Below, one piece after another: positions 1-4,809 of a DNA stretch of 6,219 bases. The translations under genes were made by a program, and so were the position numbers. Where the stretch lies: contig CALHPT010000259.1 of the NCBI GenBank assembly GCA_938036405.1, positions 1 to 6,219 on the forward strand, written 5' to 3'. This DNA is from an uncultured Tannerella sp. Its GTDB lineage: Bacteria > Bacteroidota > Bacteroidia > Bacteroidales > Tannerellaceae. Under the pieces are notes generated by a model. The model saw only the letters and a list, made by a program, of their open reading frames with translations. It ran no database searches and was not told where the DNA came from. Numbering within the stretch: the first letter of the stretch is position 1; the number at the start of each line of letters is the position of its first letter.

Positions 1-50
1 CCCAGACTTTCAATCCAACCGATTATTCATCAAAACAGATACCCAAAGAG

Positions 51-992
51 ATGAAAACCATTGAATCGACCTTGCCCCGGGTCATGAAATTTGAGGGCGA
101 CAATAGAAAGATGTTCAGCCTTTCGCTCCACGCTCAGTTTCACTACCTGCAATACGGATTAGTCAAGTCCGTGGATCAGACGAAGCTCAAGATTCCAGCC
201 ACGGTGATGACTACGTGGGAGGCGGCGAACAAAGCCGAAACGCAGCTCGACTTAGAGTCGACCACCTCCGAACACACCGCCAAGTTGTTAGCTTTAGACA
301 ATGAGCGCGACAACATCCTTGCGAACATTTTCTACGTCATTCGCGGCTACAGGTATTCCACCGAAGCCCCGAAGAAAGAAGCAGCCCTGCGCCTGTCCGC
401 CAAACTGAAACCGTATGCGAACATTCGCACGGTTGCATTTGAGAAGGAGAGCGCGCGCATCCGCGGTTTGGAAGACGACGTCTCCACCCTGACCGCCGAG
501 ATCGCCACCCTCGGACTGACCTCGACATTCGCACAGCTCCATACGGCCAACGAAGCGTATGAGAAGCTGCGCATGGAGCGCCGTACGGATTCTGCTGACA
601 CGAAGTTACCCACGGCGCAGCAGGTTCGCCCAATCGCTGACGAGGCCTACGAAGTCGTTTGCCAGTACATCCAAGCCGCCTACCTCTACGCCACGGCCGA
701 CGAGGATAAGGCGCTGATCGAGCAGTTAGTCGACCGCATGAACAAGGTGACCATCGACCTCAAAGCCACTCATCGCCAAAGCCAGGCACATAAGAAGCCC
801 GCCGATCCTAAGGCCCCCAACGCTCCCAAGCAACCCAAGACCCCGAAGGAGCCTAAGCAGCCCAAGGAGCCGAAGACTCCTGAGCAGCCGAAGGAACCTA
901 AGCAACCGGATACTCCCCAGCCTGATCCCAAGCCCAATCCCAAACCGGGCGGTGACGACGGCGATCCCGACATCCATCTGCCGGAGGAATAA
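51..992 (+). CDS. DUF6261-like protein of unknown function with Pro/Lys-rich C-terminal tail
   Basis: A 313-residue protein of unknown function. Residues 1 to about 245 look helical and resemble, from memory, the DUF6261 family found in Bacteroidetes: an N-terminal segment with LSLHAQFHY, a conserved-looking IFYVIRGYRYS block near residues 93-103, EAALRLSAKL near 110-119, a heptad-like stretch at about 131-156, and TANEAYEKLRMERR near 165-178. I see no signal peptide or membrane segment, so a cytoplasmic location is inferred. Residues 248-300 are a Lys/Pro repeat, followed by an acidic end (GGDDGDPDIHLPEE). The ATG at 51 follows an AAAGAG stretch directly, and no earlier in-frame start is visible in the 50 bases before it. 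The gene stands alone and ends in its own terminator, so it appears monocistronic at its 3' side. The coding call is firm. The family assignment is moderate, and no function is proposed. Confidence 0.85.
   Translation: MKTIESTLPRVMKFEGDNRKMFSLSLHAQFHYLQYGLVKSVDQTKLKIPATVMTTWEAANKAETQLDLESTTSEHTAKLLALDNERDNILANIFYVIRGYRYSTEAPKKEAALRLSAKLKPYANIRTVAFEKESARIRGLEDDVSTLTAEIATLGLTSTFAQLHTANEAYEKLRMERRTDSADTKLPTAQQVRPIADEAYEVVCQYIQAAYLYATADEDKALIEQLVDRMNKVTIDLKATHRQSQAHKKPADPKAPNAPKQPKTPKEPKQPKEPKTPEQPKEPKQPDTPQPDPKPNPKPGGDDGDPDIHLPEE
807..947 (+). repeat. Degenerate Lys-x-Pro coding repeat in the DUF6261-like gene
   Basis: This stretch encodes about 47 residues built from short units such as PKEPKQ, PKEPKT and PKQPDT, with Pro or Lys at most positions. 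At DNA level it is a degenerate 9- to 18-base repetition (variants of CCNAAGSAG). Proline codons vary between ccc, cct and ccg, and lysine is mostly aag. This argues that the protein-level composition is kept rather than that the array expanded very recently. Such tails are extended and cationic. A role as spacer or polyanion-binding arm is only an inference. Confidence 0.8.
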
Positions 993-1007
993 GGCGTCAG
1001 GGACGCC
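993..1007 (+). other. Small perfect hairpin directly after the stop codon
   Basis: GGCGTC (993-998) and GACGCC (1002-1007) pair perfectly around an AGG loop. The hairpin starts at the base after the TAA stop and lies 10 bases ahead of the main terminator stem. No T-run follows it. It may stabilise the transcript end or be incidental. Confidence 0.4.
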
Positions 1008-1016
1008 AGCCAAGTT

Positions 1017-1049
1017 TGCCGGGTACCCCCGTGGGTACCCGGCATTTTT
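1017..1049 (+). terminator. Rho-independent terminator of the DUF6261-like gene
   Basis: A perfect 12-bp stem, TGCCGGGTACCC (1017-1028) with GGGTACCCGGCA (1033-1044), closes a CCGT loop and is followed at once by five T (1045-1049). It sits 25 bases after the stop codon at 992, in the right orientation for the upstream gene. On the opposite strand the same stem is not followed by a T-run, so it is at best a weak end for the convergent folB transcript. Confidence 0.85.
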
Positions 1050-1110
1050 GTGTCCGGTCGGCCATTCATGTACCCGGCCAGCAATCAATAACCAACGATA
1101 GAACCCCGCT

Positions 1111-1464
1111 TCAGTCCTCGAGCGTCACGGTGGCGTCGGCCACTTCCCCGCCGAGGGGCGGATGATGCTTGGTGACTGTGACGCGTAGGTCGCTAAGGTC
1201 AGATCGATAGGCGTGCAGAGCGCGATGGATGCGTCCGGCCACATGCTCGATCAGGCGCGAGGGACGGGCCATCTCGGCCTGCACGAGGTCGTAGATCTCG
1301 GCATAATTGACCGTGTCCGACAGCTCGTCCGTCTCCGTGGACGCGAGCGAAGGCAGGGCAAAAGCGACATCGACCGTGTAGTATCCGCCGATCACCGTTT
1401 CTTGCTCAAAGACGCCATGATGGGCGTAAAATTTCATGCCGCGTAGGGCGATTTTTCCGTTCAT
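1111..1464 (-). CDS. folB: Dihydroneopterin aldolase
   Basis: A 117-residue protein of normal length for FolB, the cytoplasmic folate-pathway enzyme that splits 7,8-dihydroneopterin into 6-hydroxymethyl-7,8-dihydropterin and glycolaldehyde. The family normally forms an octamer with active sites between subunits. Hallmarks are visible in order: GMKFYAHHGVFEQE at 9-22, with Glu22; TVNYAEIY at 51-58, with Tyr54; SRLIEHVAGRI at 69-79, with Glu73; and TVTKHHPP at 96-103, with Lys99. These line up with Glu22, Tyr54, Glu74 and Lys100 of the Staphylococcus aureus enzyme, so the protein looks active. The ATG at 1464 gives a start matching the family N-terminus, and no Shine-Dalgarno sequence precedes it. 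It is a single gene with no other folate gene in view. Its likely promoter lies about 180 bases upstream, next to that of the divergent bactofilin. Confidence 0.95.
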   Translation of the reverse strand: MNGKIALRGMKFYAHHGVFEQETVIGGYYTVDVAFALPSLASTETDELSDTVNYAEIYDLVQAEMARPSRLIEHVAGRIHRALHAYRSDLSDLRVTVTKHHPPLGGEVADATVTLED

Positions 1465-1513
1465 AATTCAATGGATGTTAGGGCGGAGCCGTGATGCTCA
1501 CCCGGATGATGAT

Positions 1514-1528
1514 GAGGGCCTCGCCCTC
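1514..1528 (-). other. Perfect hairpin in the putative folB leader
   Basis: GAGGGC and GCCCTC (6 bp) flank a 3-base loop, about 50 bases upstream of the folB start. A second short hairpin (CGGCC/GGCCG around TCT) lies at 1548-1560. Neither is followed by a T-run on the folB strand, so they are not simple intrinsic terminators. If folB is transcribed from the promoter near 1642-1670, both fall in its 5' untranslated leader. A regulatory role is inference only. Confidence 0.35.
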
Positions 1529-1604
1529 GGTCCTTTGATGTAATTATCGGCCTCTGGCCGGGGTGTCTGATGCAGCGGCATTGCGCTCGTCTGTTCGTTC
1601 TGGC

Positions 1605-1634
1605 TTTTTCCGCCGGGAAATGTGTCTATATTTG
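1605..1634 (+). promoter_or_regulatory. Bacteroidetes-type promoter for the bactofilin gene
   Basis: TATATTTG at 1627-1634 matches the Bacteroidetes -7 consensus TAnnTTTG exactly. A T-rich stretch, TTTTTC at 1605-1610, sits about 17 bases upstream in the place of the -33 TTTG box, which is degenerate here. Transcription would start near 1640, giving a leader of only about 17 bases, A-rich and without a Shine-Dalgarno sequence, before the ATG at 1657. This is typical for the phylum. Confidence 0.6.
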
Positions 1635-1641
1635 CGAAAAC

Positions 1642-1673
1642 CAAACATAAAAAATCATGGTACGAACAAAAAA
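1642..1673 (-). promoter_or_regulatory. Opposing Bacteroidetes-type promoter, probably for folB
   Basis: Read on the minus strand, TATGTTTG (1649 to 1642) matches TAnnTTTG, and TTTG (1670 to 1667, within a longer T-run) lies 17 bases upstream as the -33 box. Both boxes fit the consensus. The -33 box lies inside codons 4-5 of the bactofilin gene. Transcription would start near 1636 and run leftward through a leader of about 170 bases to folB. I saw no better TAnnTTTG match nearer to folB. Confidence 0.5.
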
Positions 1674-2067
1674 CGAAGAGATACCACTGAGCAGCGGTGG
1701 GATGCACAATGTGCTGGCCGCGGGGACGGTCGTAACGGGTAGCGTAGCCTCGGAGTCGGACTTCCGACTGGACGGACGTATCGAGGGTGACATCAATTGC
1801 AAGGGCAAGATCGTCATCGGCCCCAAGGGCAGCATCGTCGGCAACATCATCTCGGACAATGCCGAGGTTTTGGGCGATGTGGAAGGCTCGATCCGCATCA
1901 AGGAGAAGCTGATCTTCAAGTCTACCGCCATCATCAAGGGCGACATCTTCACGCAGACGCTGGAGATCGAGCCGGGCGCTCACTTCAACGGTACGTGTAC
2001 GATGTCCGGCAAGGTCGAGTCCGTCGGCAATAACAAGTCGAACGTGACGCCGCTCAACAAGAAGTAA
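1657..2067 (+). CDS. Bactofilin (polymer-forming cytoskeletal protein)
   Basis: A 136-residue protein with the bactofilin layout: a short disordered N-terminus (1-17), a hydrophobic-rich beta-helix core (about 18-115) and a short disordered, basic C-terminal tail (about 120-136). The core shows the repeated Gly-x-Ile/Val turns of a right-handed beta-helix: TGSV near 27-30, EGDI 43-46, VGNI 61-64, EGSI 76-79, KGDI 94-97 and NGTC 111-114, spaced about 15-18 residues apart. Bactofilins self-assemble into filaments without nucleotide and often sit at the inner membrane, where they organise cell-wall enzymes and cell shape. In many bacteria the gene is next to an M23 peptidase, but none is present here. 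It is monocistronic, with a close promoter upstream and a terminator downstream. No transmembrane helix is seen. The exact cell role in this organism is not deducible. Confidence 0.93.
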   Translation: MVRTKNEEIPLSSGGMHNVLAAGTVVTGSVASESDFRLDGRIEGDINCKGKIVIGPKGSIVGNIISDNAEVLGDVEGSIRIKEKLIFKSTAIIKGDIFTQTLEIEPGAHFNGTCTMSGKVESVGNNKSNVTPLNKK

Positions 2068-2106
2068 CCCTTCTCTTTTTCATTCGTTTTACACACAGAA
2101 ATCGCC

Positions 2107-4800
2107 TTAATCGGTGCGGTTGCTCTCCCGGAGCATCGCACCGATTTTTTTGTTGAAGTGCTCAGCCTGCAACAGGCCTTCGAGGGTGAGGTGCATGCGG
2201 TAACGCCAGTAATGATTGGGGTTGGCAGGGACATTGATCCGCTCGCGGGCCGGGTCCGGGTCACGCAGACTGTCGTCCATCGCCAGCCAGTCCTGTAGGG
2301 GCAGGATGGTGAGGATGGAAGCGGCCTCGAGGTGGTCTCGGACAATGCGCTCGGCAGTCTCCGGCTTGGCGGCGTCCCGATGATGATCGGTCGGGGCGGA
2401 GAGGGCGTGCAAGTAGCGGCGAGTACGTTCGGCATCCTCCTGCCACCAGAGGCGCAGCGGCGCCATGTCGTGCGTGGAGGTAGTGCAGACGGATAGGTAG
2501 GGCGCACGGCGGAGGTCAGTAAACTCCACGCCGTAGATCTTGGAGATGCGCCCCAACTCAAGGCTGAGGATGCGCAGGCGGTCCATGACTTCGTGTACCG
2601 AGTCGGGGATCATGCCGAGATCTTCACCACAGACAAGCATGTCGGTCGAGGCCGTCAGGGGGCGGAGGCGGCGGAGGGCCGTGTCGCGCCAGAAGTCGTG
2701 ATGACGCACGAAGAAGAAGTCGGCGTAGAGGCGATCGAAAGCGGCGCGCTCCTGATCGGTCAGCGCACGGTAACGCAGCGTGTTGGCGGCCGAGATGCGC
2801 GGATGGTAGTGGCCAGGCGCATAGGGATCTTCCACGAAAAGCACCTCTTCGGTAAGTCCGTAGAGTGCATCGCGCAGGCGCCAGCTGCGACTGTCGGAAG
2901 CATTCTGAAACAGTGCGGCGATCTTTTGTTGGGTGTCACAAAGGCTGTTCGGGGCGAAGTGTACGTCGTCGATGGGCATGAGGTAGCGTGCTGTCCACTC
3001 ATCCGCCTCGTCGCAGAAAAGCCCCGCGAGGTGTTCGCGGCGGACCATGGGGCGGGTGTATCGCACATCGAAGGGCAACCCAAAAGACTCAATCTCGTCC
3101 GGAGTGAGTGGTAGGGCCGGTCTGAAGTGGCCGCAGAGGCCGCGCACATAGTCGAGGGGCACCTCCCAAATGCGAAAGAAGCCGAGGATATGGTCGATGC
3201 GGAAGCAGTCGAAGTATTCGCTGAGCTTACCGAGTCGCGCCTTCCACCACGCGAAGCCGTCGCGCTCCATCACCTCCCAGTTGTAGGTTGGGAATCCCCA
3301 GTTCTGCCCCACAACGGAGAAGTCGTCGGGCGGAGCGCCGGCCTGCTGCTGCGGGTTGAAGCATGGTGCGTCGGCCCATGCGTCCACGCTGGCACGGTTG
3401 ACGCCGATAGGCAGATCGCCCTTGAGGATCACGCCCCGGCGGCGTGCATAGTCGGCCACGTCGCTGAACTGTGTGTGTAGGATGTATTGCAGGAAACAGT
3501 GGTAGCCCACCTCGCCAGACGTCTCCCACTGGGCATCGAAGAGTGTCCGCACCCGGTCGGCATCGTACGTTGCATCGTCGCCCCAGCGGGTAAAATCGAC
3601 CGTGCCGTACAGGTCGCGGTAGTAACAGAAGACAGCGTAAGGCATGAGCCATGCGCGGTTCTCCCTGACGAAACGGTGATAGTCGGAGCTCTGCAACACC
3701 TTCGCCCCCGACTCGCGGAAGTAGGCGCGGCAATAGGCAGATTTCTCTTTCACCACCGCCTCATAATCCATCTCCGGCAACGCGTTCAGTTGGCGCTGCA
3801 TGCGTCGAAAGAGATTCATCTGCTGCTTGTCTTTCAGGCTGCCCATGTCGGGCAGCGAGATGTATATGGGGTGGAGGGCGTAGACGGAGATGGCGCTGTA
3901 GGGATACGAGTCGCGGTGCGTACGGGTGGCCGTCGTGTCGTTCATCGGCAACACCTGCACGGCGCACTGTCCCGTCTCAGCGGCCCAGTCGACGAGGAGT
4001 CGTAGGTCGTGCAAGTCGCCCACGCCGAAGCTCGACTCCGATCGCAAGGAAAAGACGGGGATCACCGTGCCAGCACCTTTCCATGACGGACGTGCGTCGC
4101 GAAAAGGCGTCTCTGCCAGCGTGATGATCTCGTACTTCTGCCGATCGACGCTCATTTCCAACGTGCGGTTGCAGTCGGCCTCCCAATGGAGAACCTGTCC
4201 GGACGCGTCGCGAATGATGAACTTGTACTCTATCGGGAAGGTGAGTGTGTCCAAGTCTAAGCAAACCTCCCAGTCGGGGAAGTGGGCATCGGTCATCCGT
4301 ACGGCGCGCGTGGGATCCCAAAGGCCGAGGCTGTCGCAGCTACCGACGATGGCCACGTGTTCATCCTTTCCGACGCGTGGGGCGGGCACACGCAAGATGA
4401 GGCTGCGCGGGTAGATCGCCTTGGTCGGAGGTTGTGGCTCGAGTCTTGCAAAGTGTGCGCGGGTAAAGGCCGAGGTATAGAGCGGACTGTCGTCGGGGAC
4501 CGTCTGCCAACGGTCGCGGATCGTATAGGTCGCGCGAGGGAAGTCGAACGCCACGTGGCGCATCGGTCGCCAAGGCTCGGCGGACGGTTGCCCGTCAGCG
4601 TCTACGGATCGGTAGGCATAGTCGGCCTCCATCAGTGACGCGGGGACATCGAGCGTAAGCGACCAATGCGCGCCGTCGGCGGAGGTCATCGGTAGACCCG
4701 CGGCGGGGTCAGCGCCGACAGCTGTCGCGATGTCTCGGCTGACAAGCTGCACGGCGTGGCCCGTTGGTGCGGGGTAAAAGAGGTGGAATGTGAGGCGCAT
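2107..4800 (-). CDS. malQ: 4-alpha-glucanotransferase (amylomaltase, GH77) with two CBM20 domains
   Basis: An 897-residue GH77 enzyme that transfers alpha-1,4-glucan segments between maltodextrins, releasing glucose and lengthening chains. It is probably cytoplasmic, as there is no signal peptide. Residues 1 to about 118 form a first CBM20 starch-binding domain. Residues about 131-228 form a second, with the classic SLGLW (157-161), Trp177, EYKFII (191-196) and WEADCNR (206-212). The catalytic barrel starts near 245: GVGDLHDL 259-266, SYPYSAISVYALHPIYI near 298-314, GDLPIGV 461-467 and GQNWGFPTYNWE 498-509. The nucleophile is Asp536 (RIDH), the acid/base is Glu726 (GEDLG) and the stabiliser is Asp778 (STHD). 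The nucleophile and acid/base are 190 residues apart, versus 47 in the short Thermus enzyme, so about 140 residues are inserted. Two CBM20 domains plus this insertion is the layout of plant DPE2 and Bacteroidetes MalQ. All key residues are intact. The ATG at 4800 lies 9 bases after the nrdJ stop, so the two genes are probably co-transcribed. Confidence 0.96.
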   Translation of the reverse strand: MRLTFHLFYPAPTGHAVQLVSRDIATAVGADPAAGLPMTSADGAHWSLTLDVPASLMEADYAYRSVDADGQPSAEPWRPMRHVAFDFPRATYTIRDRWQTVPDDSPLYTSAFTRAHFARLEPQPPTKAIYPRSLILRVPAPRVGKDEHVAIVGSCDSLGLWDPTRAVRMTDAHFPDWEVCLDLDTLTFPIEYKFIIRDASGQVLHWEADCNRTLEMSVDRQKYEIITLAETPFRDARPSWKGAGTVIPVFSLRSESSFGVGDLHDLRLLVDWAAETGQCAVQVLPMNDTTATRTHRDSYPYSAISVYALHPIYISLPDMGSLKDKQQMNLFRRMQRQLNALPEMDYEAVVKEKSAYCRAYFRESGAKVLQSSDYHRFVRENRAWLMPYAVFCYYRDLYGTVDFTRWGDDATYDADRVRTLFDAQWETSGEVGYHCFLQYILHTQFSDVADYARRRGVILKGDLPIGVNRASVDAWADAPCFNPQQQAGAPPDDFSVVGQNWGFPTYNWEVMERDGFAWWKARLGKLSEYFDCFRIDHILGFFRIWEVPLDYVRGLCGHFRPALPLTPDEIESFGLPFDVRYTRPMVRREHLAGLFCDEADEWTARYLMPIDDVHFAPNSLCDTQQKIAALFQNASDSRSWRLRDALYGLTEEVLFVEDPYAPGHYHPRISAANTLRYRALTDQERAAFDRLYADFFFVRHHDFWRDTALRRLRPLTASTDMLVCGEDLGMIPDSVHEVMDRLRILSLELGRISKIYGVEFTDLRRAPYLSVCTTSTHDMAPLRLWWQEDAERTRRYLHALSAPTDHHRDAAKPETAERIVRDHLEAASILTILPLQDWLAMDDSLRDPDPARERINVPANPNHYWRYRMHLTLEGLLQAEHFNKKIGAMLRESNRTD
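2109..2151 (+). terminator. Rho-independent terminator of the bactofilin gene, inside the malQ 3' end
   Basis: A 10-bp perfect stem, AATCGGTGCG (2109-2118) with CGCACCGATT (2137-2146), continues through a G-T pair and a one-base bulge into TGCTC/GAGCA (2121-2125 with 2131-2135). Seven T follow (2145-2151, the first two also in the stem). The orientation serves the bactofilin gene, whose stop is 42 bases upstream. On the minus strand the same bases encode malQ residues 884-897 and its stop: the T-run is the Lys884-Lys885 AAA-AAA codons and the stem is Ile886 to the end. Confidence 0.85.
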
Positions 4801-4809
4801 GGGGGCAGA

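Noticed and set aside
1..50. A promoter for the DUF6261-like gene
   Set aside because: No TAnnTTTG match is visible in the 50 bases available. The promoter is probably outside the window or deviates from the consensus.
726..1088. Minus-strand open frame with Leu/Gly-rich repeats that mimic membrane segments
   Set aside because: The apparent hydrophobic repeats are the antisense image of the Lys/Pro repeat of the DUF6261-like gene, and the frame crosses the terminator stem.
1465..1656. A folate or ZTP riboswitch ahead of folB
   Set aside because: I could not find the conserved core of either class by eye. Only short generic hairpins are present.
1498..1983. Minus-strand open frame of 161 codons opposite the bactofilin gene and in the folB leader
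   Set aside because: Most of it is antisense to the well-supported bactofilin, its translation has no recognisable family, and it would start inside that gene. It was also considered as a folB upstream frame, but there is no support.
2107..2151. The same stem as a terminator for malQ on the minus strand
   Set aside because: On that strand the stem is followed by AAGGCGATTTC rather than a T-run, and it overlaps the stop codon. It may at most be weakly bidirectional.
2593..4638. Several plus-strand open frames of 117-173 codons opposite malQ
   Set aside because: malQ on the minus strand is intact with conserved motifs throughout. The opposite frames show Arg/Val/Ala-rich, motif-free translations typical of GC-rich antisense shadows.
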